From Paulinella micropora (lineage: Eukaryota > Cercozoa > Imbricatea > Euglyphida), in contig BJOX01000194.1 of the NCBI GenBank assembly GCA_009731375.1, positions 271,304 through 302,375 of the forward strand: a DNA stretch of 31,072 nt, given 5' to 3'. How positions within the stretch are numbered: position 1 is the stretch's first letter; the number at the start of each line of letters is the position of its first letter. Below are positions 9,617-20,680 of the stretch, one piece after another. The notes under the pieces were generated by a model. The model saw only the letters and a program-made list of their open reading frames with translations. It was not told the DNA's origin and made no database searches. The translations under genes and the position numbers were made by a program.

Positions 9617-9832
9617 CTTACATGCATACATACATACCTTCGCCTTTCCAATGCAAGATCAACACCTATGTATGTATGTATGTATGTATGTATGTATGTA
9701 TGCATGTATGTATGTATGTATGTATGTATGTATGTATGCAGACAGGTAGGTAAGCAGGTAGGTAGGAAGGTAGGTAGGCCAGCAGGTAGGTAGGTAGGTA
9801 GATAGATAGGTAGGTAGGTAGGTAGATATATT
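9531..9832. repeat. ACAT array facing ATGT array, then GGTA
   Basis: (ACAT)n at about 9533-9640 and (ATGT)n at about 9667-9740 are mutually complementary arms around a 26-bp spacer. GGTA/GATA repeats follow to about 9830. Confidence 0.9.
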
Positions 9833-9911
9833 CCTACCATAGCTGTTCGCGTCACAGACACAGCCTGCATGCGACGCCGTCTATTAGGGCCTCCTTGAGC
9901 TACTAGAAAAC

Positions 9912-9952
<41 letters not shown>

Positions 9953-10035
9953 NNNNNNNNNNCCCCCACACACACACACACACACACCAAGAGTCAAATT
10001 ACGGTGTGAGAACGTCATCAAATGAAGCAAATGAA
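9833..10035. other. Short islands around poly-C gap
   Basis: About 75 bp of unique sequence (9833-9911) is followed by poly-C with a 10-N gap (9953-9962), CA repeat (to about 9988) and about 40 bp of unique sequence. No gene is recognised. Confidence 0.7.
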
Positions 10036-10213
10036 TCGAATCCCATTAATTCAAAGCCATGCCACGCCAAGCCAAGCCAAGCCAATCAAATCCCATTCCA
10101 AGCCAAGCCAAGCCTATCAAAGCCAATCAAATCCCATTCACTCCAATCCAATCCAATCAAAGCCGATCCAATCCAATCCAACCAACAACAACAACAATAA
10201 TAATAATAATAAT
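10036..10213. repeat. GCCAA/ATCCA degenerate repeats, then AAC/AAT
   Basis: Pentanucleotide-like CCAAG, ATCAAAGCCA and ATCCA units lead into AACAAC and AAT. Confidence 0.85.
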
Positions 10214-10419
10214 AGTGCTTCTCTGTCAATGGCTGATGCATTTCTGCACATGCGCCTCCATCGTCTCACCCGTGAGGGGAGTACGAAGAATTGACGATAG
10301 GCTCTAATGACACCCCCGCAAGGGCACTTCCAACACTTCCAGACGGACCGGTATGTTCAATGAAAATACTGGTCCAGACGGACCGGTATGTTCAATGAAA
10401 ATACTGGTGGCACCGAATA
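10214..10419 (-). mobile_element. SINE copy 1 (body only, internally duplicated)
   Basis: It shares its body with 17883-18041. On the minus strand it ends in AGCACT followed by (ATT)n, the retroposon tail. The tRNA-like head seen at 18042-18115 is absent: the sequence stops at GGTGGCACCG and runs into AAT. A roughly 43-bp segment (CCAGACGGACCGGTATGTTC...) is duplicated in tandem inside it. Confidence 0.75.
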
Positions 10420-10547
10420 ATAATAATAATAATAATAATAACAATACTAATAATAATAATAATAATGATTATAATAATGATAATGATAATAACAATAACA
10501 ACAACAATAACAGCAACAACAACAACAACAACAACACTTATCATAAC

Positions 10548-10588
<41 letters not shown>

Positions 10589-10625
10589 TAATAATGATAA
10601 TAAATAATACTAATAATAATAATAC

Positions 10626-10685
<60 letters not shown>

Positions 10686-10836
10686 TAATAATAATAATGA
10701 CAACAACAACAACAATAATAATAATAATCTAATCAAATCAATGAAGCAGACAAATTGAAAAAAATAATAATGATCAATAAAAAATAAATAAATAAAATAA
10801 AATAAAAAAAAATTATTTAAAAAAAAAATATCTGAC
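10420..10836. repeat. AAT/AAC/AATACT arrays, then A-rich tract
   Basis: Trinucleotide AAT with AAC, GAT and ACT variants runs to about 10730. About 100 bp of A-rich, degenerate AAAT sequence follows. Poly-Asn and poly-Ile frames are repeat products. Confidence 0.95.
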
Positions 10837-10910
10837 CATGGGGGGGGTTCCTTGTCTTTGGGGCCCCTCACCTTCGTGATCTCTTTCATATGTAGCTTTC
10901 CTGATACTTA
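10837..10910 (-). other. Diverged relative of the 11640-12815 minisatellite island
   Basis: It contains CACCTTCGTGATCTCTTTCATATGTAGC, clearly related to CACCTTAGTGATCGCTTCTACATGTAGC in the minisatellite. GGGGGTTCCTTGTCTTTGGGG precedes it. The latter recurs at about 11487-11507. The minus strand reads ITKVRGPKDKEPPPW. No protein family is recognised. Confidence 0.5.
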
Positions 10911-10964
10911 CTTTTACCTTCTTGCTTTTAAAATTACTTACTTACTTACTTCCTGCCTACCTTC

Positions 10965-10995
<31 letters not shown>

Positions 10996-11027
10996 TCGCC
11001 TTCTTATCTTTTAAGACTACTTACTTG

Positions 11028-11074
<47 letters not shown>

Positions 11075-11096
11075 TTACCTTTTTGCCTTTTAAAAC

Positions 11097-11133
<37 letters not shown>

Positions 11134-11345
11134 TTGCCTTCTTGCCTTTTAAAAATACTTACTTACTTACTTACTTACTTACTTTTACCTTTTTGCCTTT
11201 TAAAACTACTTACTTACTTACTTACTTACTTACTAACTTTTACCTTTTTGCCTTTTAAAACTACTTACTTACTTACTTACTTATACCTTTTGCCTTTTAA
11301 AACTACTTACTTACTTACTTACTTACCTACTTACTCACTTTAGAC
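10911..11345. repeat. CTTA array with recurring CTTTTACCTTCTTGCC insert
   Basis: (CTTA)n is broken about every 60-100 bp by TTTTRCCTTYTTGCCTTTTAAAA. The same composite occurs at 12868-13495, so the two arrays bracket the minisatellite. Leu/Thr/Tyr frames are repeat products. Confidence 0.95.
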
Positions 11346-11412
11346 ATACCTATCTGATAGATAGATAGATTGATAGATATATAGATAGATAGATAGATAG
11401 ATATATAGATAT

Positions 11413-11479
<67 letters not shown>

Positions 11480-11546
11480 GACCTTGGGGGGGTTCCTTGT
11501 CTTTGGGGCCCCTCACCTACGTACGTACATACATACATACATACAT

Positions 11547-11581
<35 letters not shown>

Positions 11582-11640
11582 TTTATCTCTGTTGGCATGC
11601 CGGTGCCTCGAGGCATTATGATACATACATACGTACATAC
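11346..11640. repeat. GATA array, GC-rich island, ACAT/ACGT array
   Basis: (GATA)n at about 11357-11480, island GACCTTGGGGGGGTTCCTTG, then (ACAT)n, (CA)n and a short unique piece at about 11580-11620. Confidence 0.9.
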
Positions 11641-12815
11641 GTACATACATACATACACACATACATACATATAATGTAACATACACATCACCTTAGTGAT
11701 CGCTTCTACATGTAGCGTTTTCTATCTCTTGTCGGCAGAACATACATACATACATATATACATACATACATACATACGTACATACGTACATACATACATA
11801 CATACATACATATAATGTAACATACACATCACCTTAGTGATCCCTTCTACATGTAGCGTTTTCTATCTCTTGTCGGCAGAACATACATACATACATATAT
11901 ACATACATACATACATACGTACATACGTACATTCATACATACATACATACATACATACATATAATGTAACATACACATCACCTTAGTGATCGCTTCTACA
12001 TGTAGCGTTTTCTATCTCTTGTCGGCAGAACATACATACATACATATATACATACATACATACGTACATACATACATACATACATACATATGATGTAACA
12101 TACACATCACCTTAGTGATCGCTTCTATATGTAGCGTTTTCTTCTATATCTTGTCGGCAGAACATACATACATACATATATACATACATACATACGTACA
12201 TACATACATACATACATACATATAATGTAACATACACATCACCTTAGTGATCGCTTCTACATGTAGCGTTTTCTATTTCTTGTCGGCAGAACATACATAC
12301 ATACATATTTACATACATACATACATACGTACATACGTACATACATACATACATATAATGTAACATAAACATCACCTTAGTGATCGCTTCTACATGCAGC
12401 GTTTTCTATCTCTTGTCGGCAGAACATACATACATACATAGAAACATACATACATACGTACATACATACATACATACATACATATAATGTAACAGACACA
12501 TCACCTTAGTGATCGCTTCTACATGTAGCGTTTTCTATTTCTTGTCGGCAGAACATACATACATACATATATACATACATACATACATACGTACATACGT
12601 ACATACATAAATACATACATACATATAATTTAACATACACATCACCTTAGTGATCGCTTCTACATGTAGCGTTTTCTCTCTCTTGTCGTTAGGACATACA
12701 TACATACATACATACATGCATACATACATACATACATGCATATTAAACATACACATCACCTTGGTGATCCCTTCTAAACGTAGCGTTTTCTGACTCTTGT
12801 CGTTGGGATCCTGAA
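11641..12815. repeat. Nine-unit minisatellite (114-149 bp units)
   Basis: The anchor CCTTAGTGATC recurs at 11691, 11832, 11981, 12110, 12242, 12375, 12504 and 12645, with a diverged ninth copy at 12759. Each unit is an ACAT/ACGT stretch plus a conserved core of about 65 bp containing CGCTTCTACATGTAGCG and CTTGTCGGCAGAAC. Unit length varies through the ACAT part only. On the minus strand most cores have a stop within the KTLHVEAITKV frame, while the last two lack it. Confidence 0.9.
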
Positions 12816-12867
12816 AACAATACAAAACCATATAGATGTAGATATAGATATAGATATAGATGTACCT

Positions 12868-13229
12868 TCCTTACTTACTTACTTACTTTTACCTTCTTGC
12901 CTTTTACAATTACTTATTTACTTACTTAATACTTACTTACTTACTTACTTACTTAACTTACTTGTATCTTCTTGCCTTTTACGATTACTTACTTACTTAC
13001 TTACTTACTTGCTTACTTACTTGCTTACTTACTTACTTACTTACTTTTACAATTACTTACTTACTTACTTACTTACTTACTTTTACCTTCTTGCCTTTTA
13101 CAATTACTTACTTACTTACTTAATTACTTACTTACTTACTTTTACCTTCTTGCCTTTTACGATTACTTACTTACTTACTTACTTAGTTACTTACTTACTT
13201 ACTTACTTTTACCTTCTTGCCTTTTAAAA

Positions 13230-13264
<35 letters not shown>

Positions 13265-13297
13265 TTACTTTCCTTTTACGATTACTTACTTACTTAC

Positions 13298-13334
<37 letters not shown>

Positions 13335-13404
13335 TTACGTTCTTGCCTTTTACAATCACTTACTTACTTACTTACTTACTTACTTACCTGCTTGCCTTTT
13401 ACGA

Positions 13405-13445
<41 letters not shown>

Positions 13446-13495
13446 CACTTACTCACTTAGTTACTTTACCTTCTTTCCTTTTACAATTACTATAT
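12868..13495. repeat. CTTA array with recurring CTTTTACCTTCTTGCC insert
   Basis: The composition matches 10911-11345. The insert CTTTTACCTTCTTGCCTTTTACRATTA recurs about eight times. Confidence 0.95.
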
Positions 13496-13524
13496 CGCCG
13501 GTTTCTGGCATGTCTGCCACTCCT

Positions 13525-14745
13525 GTATGTATGTATGTATGTATGTATGTATGCATGTATGCATGTAATATGTATGTAATTTATGTAATGTATGTAAGTA
13601 TTGAACACACAGACATACATGAAAACATACACACAGTGGGTAGTGTTCATTGTCTTTGTCCATGTGTTTTATACATACATACATACATACATACATACAT
13701 ACATACCTTGCTCGCTGTTTTTGTCGAAGGCGAGGGCAAAGACAACGAGCAAGGTATGTTTGTATGTGTGTAGGTTGTATGTATGTATGTACGTATGTAT
13801 GTATGTGTGTATGTATATGTATTTATGTATATCTGTATGTATGTATGTGAGACGGAGAGCCTTTGTCGTCGTGTGTATGTATGTATGTGTGTGCATGTAT
13901 GTATGTATGTATGTATGTATGCATGCATGCATGTATGTATGCATGCATGTATGTATGTATGCATGTATGTATGTATGTATGTATGTATGTATGTATGTAT
14001 GTAGGTATGTACGTATGTACGTACGTACGTACGTACGTACGTATGTATGTATGTATGTATGTATGTATGTATGTATGCATGCATGTAAGACGGAGAGCCT
14101 TTGTCGTCGTGAAGTTGTATGTATGTATGTATGTATGTATGTATGTATGTATGTATGTATGTATGTGAGACGGAGAGCCTTTGTCGTCGTGAAGTTGTAT
14201 GTAATTGTATGTATGAATGTATGTATGTATGTATGTACGTACGTATGTATGTACGTATGTACGTATGTATGTATGTATGTATGTGAGACGGAGAGCCTTT
14301 GTCATCGTGAAGTTGTATGTATGTATGTATGTATGTATGTATGTATGTATGTATGTATGTATGTGTGTATGTATGTATGTATTTATGTATATATGTATGT
14401 ATGTATGTGAGACGGAGAGCCTTTGTCGTCGTGAAGTTGTATGTATGTATGTATGTATGTATGTATGTATGTATGTACGTACGTATGTATGTATGTATGT
14501 ATGTATGTATGTATGTATGTATGTATGTATGTACGTACGTACGTACGTATGTATGTATGTATGTATGTATGTATGTATGTATGTATGTATGTATGTATGC
14601 ACGTATGTATGTATGTACGTATGTATGTATGTATGTATGTATGTATGTATGTATGTACGTATGTATGTATGTATGTATGTATGTATGTATGTATGTATGT
14701 ATGTATGTATATGTTGTGATGTATGTGATGTATGTGATGTATGTG
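13525..14745. repeat. ATGT super-array with GAGACGGAGAGCC inserts
   Basis: (ATGT)n carries ACGT, GCAT and GTGT variants. The insert GAGACGGAGAGCCTTTGTCG occurs at about 13849, 14090, 14167, 14284 and 14410. CGTGAAGTTG follows in all but the first. Met/Tyr/Val/Cys frames are repeat products. Confidence 0.95.
13701..13759. other. Inverted repeat joining ACAT and ATGT arrays
   Basis: ACATACCTTGCTCG (13701-13714) and CGAGCAAGGTATGT (13746-13759) are exact complements around 31 nt. The arms extend outwards through (ACAT)n on the left and (ATGT)n on the right, so the potential hairpin is longer than 14 bp. Confidence 0.75.
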
Positions 14746-14895
14746 ATGGCATGGTGTGTACTATGTGCCGAACTGATTAAACCACTTATTTCTTGTGTAT
14801 GCATTAATGTATGTAAGTATGTATATGTATGTATGCATGTATGCATGTATGCATGTATGCATGTATGTATGTATGCATGTATGTATGTATGTATG

Positions 14896-14926
<31 letters not shown>

Positions 14927-15096
14927 TGTATGTATGTAATGTATGTATGTATGTATGTATGTATTTAATGTATGTAATTTAAGGCGTGGTGTAGACAATG
15001 TATCGACCTGAATTAACCACTTGCTCGTTTTGAATGCATGTGTGTAAGTAAGTGAGTATTTATGTATGTATGTATGTATGTATGTATGTATGTATG

Positions 15097-15129
<33 letters not shown>

Positions 15130-15260
15130 GTGATGTGATGTGATGTGATGTGATGTGATGTGATGTGATGTGATGCTATGTCAGGCGTGGTGTGTACTTC
15201 TTGTCGACCTGATTGAATCACTTGCTCCTTTATATGCATGTGTGTCAGTAAGTATGTATC
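14746..15260. repeat. Three copies of a ~75-bp island in ATGT/GTGAT repeat
   Basis: The island GCGTGGTGTGTAC..TGTCGACCTGATT.AA.CACTTGCTC..TT..ATGCATG is found at about 14752, 14983 and 15184. Between them lie (ATGT)n and, at 15130-15175, (GTGAT)n. No gene is recognised. Confidence 0.75.
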
Positions 15261-15279
15261 TAATATATATGTATGTATG

Positions 15280-15280
<1 letters not shown>

Positions 15281-15313
<33 letters not shown>

Positions 15314-15358
15314 CTCTCTCTCGATCTCTCTCTCGATCTCTCTCTCTCTCTCTCTCTC

Positions 15359-15394
<36 letters not shown>

Positions 15395-15570
15395 NNNNNN
15401 NNNNNNNNNNNNNNNNNNNNNNNNNNNNNNNNNNNNNNNNNNNNNNNNNNNNNNNNNNNNNNNNNNNNNNNNNNNNNNNNNNNNNNNNNNNNNNNNNNNN
15501 NNNNNNNNNNNNNNNNNNNNNNNNNNNNNNNNNNNNNNNAACCCCCCCCCCCCCCCCCCCACACACACAC
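15281..15570. repeat. TC repeat, 145-base gap, poly-C and CA
   Basis: (TC)n with TCGA interruptions runs up to a gap at 15395-15539. Poly-C and (CA)n follow. Confidence 0.95.
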
Positions 15571-15589
15571 ACCCGTGTAAATGTATGGA

Positions 15590-15649
15590 AGTATTTGCTG
15601 TTGTTGTGGTTGCTGTTGTGGTTGGGGCCGTTGTTGTTGTTATTGTTGC

Positions 15650-15680
<31 letters not shown>

Positions 15681-15720
15681 GCTGTTGTTGTTGTTGTTGT
15701 ACATGTGCATGTATGTATGT
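15590..15720. repeat. TTG trinucleotide array
   Basis: (GTT)n with GCT and GGT variants, to about 15700. Confidence 0.9.
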
Positions 15721-15819
15721 ATATCGATGTATCTGTACCTCATCGAAATAATCTTGCATGATGAATACGAACGTTCCCTCATATTCCGACGACGTAGCTG
15801 CCACTAACAGCAAACATCA

Positions 15820-15820
<1 letters not shown>

Positions 15821-15864
<44 letters not shown>

Positions 15865-15895
15865 GCTACTACTACTACCAGCACCACCACCATTG

Positions 15896-15952
<57 letters not shown>

Positions 15953-16098
15953 AGACGACGAAGCTATCACTAAAAGCAACATCAATAGTAGTAGTAGCGG
16001 TAGTAGTGGTACTAGTGGTAGTAGTAGCGGTAGAAGTGGAAGTAGTAGTGGTAGTAGTAGTGGTAGTAGTAGTGGTAGTAGTAGTGGTAGTAGTAGTG

Positions 16099-16174
<76 letters not shown>

Positions 16175-16188
16175 TGGTAGTGGTGCTG

Positions 16189-16257
<69 letters not shown>

Positions 16258-16286
16258 ATAGTAGTAGTGGTAGTGGTAGTGGTAGT

Positions 16287-16335
<49 letters not shown>
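15821..16335. repeat. ACT array facing AGT array (inverted trinucleotides)
   Basis: (ACT)n runs at about 15821-15879 and 15898-15952, followed by a roughly 33-bp spacer and (AGT)n at 15986-16335. ACT and AGT are reverse complements, so the arms could form a very long hairpin. AGTGGT variants lie in the right arm. Poly-Val, poly-Tyr, poly-Leu and poly-Thr frames are repeat products. Confidence 0.95.
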
Positions 16336-16337
<2 letters not shown>

Positions 16338-16369
16338 AAAACAACAGCAACAACAACAACAACAATAAC

Positions 16370-16400
<31 letters not shown>
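16336..16400. repeat. AAC/AAT tail of SINE copy 2
   Basis: The CAACAAC and AAT run directly abuts the SINE 3' end. Confidence 0.85.
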
Positions 16401-16485
16401 GTGCTTCTCTGTCAATGGCTGATGCAAATCTGCACATGCGCCTCCATCGTCTCACCCGTGAGGGGAGTACGAAGAATTGACGATA
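16400..16485 (-). mobile_element. SINE copy 2, cut by gap
   Basis: These 86 bp match the 3' part of the SINE at 17883 (AGTGCTTCTCTGTCAATGG through TTGACGATA). The remainder is lost in the gap. The orientation matches the other two copies. Confidence 0.75.
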
Positions 16486-17339
16486 NNNNNNNNNNNNNNN
16501 NNNNNNNNNNNNNNNNNNNNNNNNNNNNNNNNNNNNNNNNNNNNNNNNNNNNNNNNNNNNNNNNNNNNNNNNNNNNNNNNNNNNNNNNNNNNNNNNNNNN
16601 NNNNNNNNNNNNNNNNNNNNNNNNNNNNNNNNNNNNNNNNNNNNNNNNNNNNNNNNNNNNNNNNNNNNNNNNNNNNNNNNNNNNNNNNNNNNNNNNNNNN
16701 NNNNNNNNNNNNNNNNNNNNNNNNNNNNNNNNNNNNNNNNNNNNNNNNNNNNNNNNNNNNNNNNNNNNNNNNNNNNNNNNNNNNNNNNNNNNNNNNNNNN
16801 NNNNNNNNNNNNNNNNNNNNNNNNNNNNNNNNNNNNNNNNNNNNNNNNNNNNNNNNNNNNNNNNNNNNNNNNNNNNNNNNNNNNNNNNNNNNNNNNNNNN
16901 NNNNNNNNNNNNNNNNNNNNNNNNNNNNNNNNNNNNNNNNNNNNNNNNNNNNNNNNNNNNNNNNNNNNNNNNNNNNNNNNNNNNNNNNNNNNNNNNNNNN
17001 NNNNNNNNNNNNNNNNNNNNNNNNNNNNNNNNNNNNNNNNNNNNNNNNNNNNNNNNNNNNNNNNNNNNNNNNNNNNNNNNNNNNNNNNNNNNNNNNNNNN
17101 NNNNNNNNNNNNNNNNNNNNNNNNNNNNNNNNNNNNNNNNNNNNNNNNNNNNNNNNNNNNNNNNNNNNNNNNNNNNNNNNNNNNNNNNNNNNNNNNNNNN
17201 NNNNNNNNNNNNNNNNNNNNNNNNNNNNNNNNNNNNNNNNNNNNNNNNNNNNNNNNNNNNNNNNNNNNNNNNNNNNNNNNNNNNNNNNNNNNNNNNNNNN
17301 NNNNNNNNNNNNNNNNNNNNNNNNNNNNNNNNNNNNNNN
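16486..17339. other. Assembly gap (854 N)
   Basis: Undetermined bases. Open frames across it have no meaning. Confidence 0.99.
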
Positions 17340-17633
17340 CGGGGCCACCGATGGAGCTCCTGAGGGCAAGACTGCACTAAGCCGAGGTTATTCCGCAGTC
17401 CCAGCAACCTCTTGCAAGACGTCACCGAATGTGCAAGTGCATACACCAAGCGCGGTTGCTAGAGCTGCCTCGAAACCCCACCCATAACAATCTGGTGTCT
17501 GCTGGGTCCTGGGCTATCAACCAGCATATGCGGAGTTTAAGATCTTTTACGCGCGCAACGACCCTCCTCCCCAGCATCTACCACCAAAGGGTTATGAGTT
17601 GGCGTCACAGTTTAACGCCTTGAGGCCATTGGG

Positions 17634-17636
<3 letters not shown>
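17340..17636. repeat. Interspersed repeat C, copy 2
   Basis: The last 111 bp equal bases 1-111 of the window. This copy extends about 190 bp further on the left, up to the gap. Neither strand has a long open frame (the best plus-strand piece stops at CACCCATAA). It ends at GGGCTG, then AAT repeat. Confidence 0.7.
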
Positions 17637-17707
<71 letters not shown>

Positions 17708-17725
17708 TAATAGTAATAATAATAA

Positions 17726-17772
<47 letters not shown>

Positions 17773-17804
17773 ATAATAATAATAATAATAACAACAACAA
17801 CAAC

Positions 17805-17882
<78 letters not shown>
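17637..17882. repeat. AAT/AGT/AAC array (SINE tail)
   Basis: A trinucleotide array with an internal AGT block and AAC block. Read on the minus strand it is the (ATT)n tail of SINE copy 3. Confidence 0.9.
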
Positions 17883-17883
<1 letters not shown>

Positions 17884-18115
17884 GTGCTTCTCTGTCAATG
17901 GATGATGCATTTCTGCACATGCGCCTCCATCGTCTCACCCGTGAGGGGAGTACGAAGAATTGACGATAAGCTCTAATGACACCCCCGCAAGGGCAGTTCC
18001 AACACTTCCAGACGGACCGGTATGTTCAATGAAAATACTGGTGGCACCGACTGGAATCGAACTGGCGACAGGGCCCAGATGGTAGAACTTGACCACTGGG
18101 CTATCACGGTGTCCA
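17883..18115 (-). mobile_element. tRNA-derived SINE, copy 3 (full head)
   Basis: On the minus strand, in order: a tRNA-like head (18115-18042), a tRNA-unrelated body of about 160 bp (18041-17883), then an (ATT)n tail. The body is shared with 10214-10419 and 16400-16485. This three-part structure defines a tRNA-type SINE. It would be transcribed by RNA polymerase III from the internal promoter and moved by a partner LINE. The family name is not recognised. Confidence 0.8.
18042..18115 (-). promoter_or_regulatory. tRNA-like SINE head with A and B boxes
   Basis: A box TAGCCCAGTGG and B box AGTTCGATTCC are both present with normal spacing. The ends TGG(A)CACC and GGTGCCA pair as a seven-base acceptor-like stem with one bulged A. 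The T-arm pairing is broken, so this is a tRNA relic that works as a pol III promoter, not a functional tRNA. Confidence 0.75.
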
Positions 18116-18186
18116 TAATAATAATAATAATAATAGTAATAATAATAATCAAAGGCTTGCTCAGGCTAGGCATCAATAAGTGTGAC

Positions 18187-18221
<35 letters not shown>

Positions 18222-18308
18222 CAGGTAGGTAGGTAGGTAGGTAGGTAGGTAGGTAGGTAGGTAGGTAGGTTGGTAGATGGATAGATAGATAGATAGATAG
18301 ATAGATAC

Positions 18309-18392
<84 letters not shown>
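18116..18392. repeat. AAT, short island, GATA/GGTA array
   Basis: AAT flanks the SINE head. An island (GGCTTGCTCAGGCTAGGCAT) lies at about 18152-18185. GATA and GGTA repeats run to 18392. Confidence 0.9.
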
Positions 18393-18442
18393 TTACCAGT
18401 GGGCCCAGCAGCGTCGCCCGGTTTGCCTCCACCTATCATAAC

Positions 18443-18484
<42 letters not shown>

Positions 18485-18518
18485 AAGAAAAATAATGATA
18501 CTAATAATAATAATAATA

Positions 18519-18550
<32 letters not shown>

Positions 18551-18596
18551 TAATAATAATAACAACAACAACAATAACAACAACAACAACAACAAC

Positions 18597-18635
<39 letters not shown>

Positions 18636-18636
18636 C

Positions 18637-18668
<32 letters not shown>

Positions 18669-18669
18669 C

Positions 18670-18726
<57 letters not shown>
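18393..18726. repeat. Short island, GAT and AAT arrays
   Basis: About 45 bp of unique sequence (CAGTGGGCCCAGCAGCGTCG) is followed by (GAT)n to 18483 and AAT/AAC to 18726. Confidence 0.9.
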
Positions 18727-19375
18727 GGTTCCCGGGGGGAGGGCCCCCCGAAACCCCCCTTTCCCGTCGACAGGGTACCTTCATTTGCCGCAGGTACCAG
18801 CAGAACGCAAGTGTAAGCTCTGGTGGCACAAAAACCTAAAATCTCTGGTTTTTGTGCCACCTGCCACCAAAACTTTCTTATCTCCGAAGAGAGCGCACCG
18901 AGAGGTGTCGGCTACACCAAACATCAGCCTCAAACTCCCTCTGGTGTGCGCAAACGGCGCCTGGTGGCGCAAAAACCTCAATTTCTCGGTGTGTAGGCCA
19001 CCTGACGCCACAATTTTCAGGACACTCCCCTAACGCGTGAATTCCAAAGAAATTATATCAGCATCAACATCGACCCTGGGGCTAGCCACCCTGTCAATAT
19101 GAGCTCCCAAACTCCTCCTGGTTCACACACCATGATTTATTCCGATTGGGGTGCGAAAAAAAACAAGGAATTTTGGCATTCAGGACACTCCCCTAACGCG
19201 AATATTTGCGTGAATTCCAAAAAAATCATATCAGCATCAACATCGAGTCTGGGGCTAACCACCCTGCAAATATAAGCTCCGAACTCCTCCTCGTTCCGAC
19301 AAACCATGATTTATTCCGACAGGGGTGCGAAAATGCGGGGGGTGGGTGGTGGGGTGGGGGGGGGGGGGGGGGTAC
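18727..19375. repeat. Diverged tandem-repeat island with hairpins
   Basis: A 141-bp step separates GGTGGCACAAAAACC (18822) from GGTGGCGCAAAAACC (18963). Then CAGGACACTCCCCTAACGCG recurs at 19018 and 19181, with TTCCAAA, ATATCAGCATCAACATCGA and CATGATTTATTCCGA following each. The second copy has a 10-bp insertion. No open frame spans it. It ends in a G-run beside a 10-N gap (19384-19393). Confidence 0.75.
18822..18861. other. Perfect 15-bp stem hairpin
   Basis: GGTGGCACAAAAACC, a 10-nt loop, then its exact complement. The related position 18963-19002 keeps the 15-10-15 spacing, but the right arm has decayed. Confidence 0.85.
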
Positions 19376-19393
19376 ACAATTTTNNNNNNNNNN

Positions 19394-19396
19394 TAT

Positions 19397-19452
<56 letters not shown>

Positions 19453-19521
19453 GTAAGTAGGTAGGTAGGTAGGTAGGTAGGTAGGTAGGTAGGTAGGTAG
19501 GTAGGTAGGTAGGTAGGTAGG

Positions 19522-19615
<94 letters not shown>

Positions 19616-19640
19616 CATAGATACATAGATACATAGATAC

Positions 19641-19712
<72 letters not shown>

Positions 19713-19880
19713 GTTTAGATGAATTAGGTAGATAAGTCTAGATGTAAATAGGTAGATAGATTAAGTTGAATATATAAATACATAGAGATAGATGCAATAG
19801 GTTGACGGATGAATAGATAGATAGATAGATTGATAGGTAGGTAGATATATAGGTAGATAGATAGATAGGTAGATAGATAT

Positions 19881-19936
<56 letters not shown>

Positions 19937-20005
19937 GTAAGTAGGTAGGTAGGTAGGTAGGTAGGTAGGTAGGTAGGTAGGTAGGTAGGTAGGTAGGTAG
20001 GTAGG

Positions 20006-20099
<94 letters not shown>

Positions 20100-20124
20100 C
20101 ATAGATACATAGATACATAGATAC

Positions 20125-20196
<72 letters not shown>

Positions 20197-20364
20197 GTTT
20201 AGATGAATTAGGTAGATAAGTCTAGATGTAAATAGGTAGATAGATTAAGTTGAATATATAAATACATAGAGATAGATGCAATAGGTTGACGGATGAATAG
20301 ATAGATAGATAGATTGATAGGTAGGTAGATATATAGGTAGATAGATAGATAGGTAGATAGATAT

Positions 20365-20420
<56 letters not shown>

Positions 20421-20489
20421 GTAAGTAGGTAGGTAGGTAGGTAGGTAGGTAGGTAGGTAGGTAGGTAGGTAGGTAGGTAGGTAGGTAGG

Positions 20490-20583
<94 letters not shown>

Positions 20584-20608
20584 CATAGATACATAGATAC
20601 ATAGATAC

Positions 20609-20680
<72 letters not shown>

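Noticed and set aside
10353-10758. Poly-asparagine protein domain
   Set aside because: AAT and AAC trinucleotides give poly-Asn, poly-Ile or poly-Leu in every frame, without flanking coding sequence.
11641-12815. CRISPR array
   Set aside because: Units are 114-149 bp with microsatellite spacers of one kind, in a eukaryotic repeat context. There are no cas genes.
13601-14846. Cys/Met/Tyr/Val-rich or His/Thr/Tyr-rich proteins up to 399 codons
   Set aside because: They are translations of ATGT or ACAT arrays. Both strands and several frames are open together.
16401-17487. Open frames of 300 or more codons
   Set aside because: They consist almost entirely of undetermined bases from the 854-N gap.
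18042-18115. Functional tRNA gene
   Set aside because: T-arm pairing is broken, the acceptor stem has a bulge, and the sequence continues into a repeated SINE body with an ATT tail.
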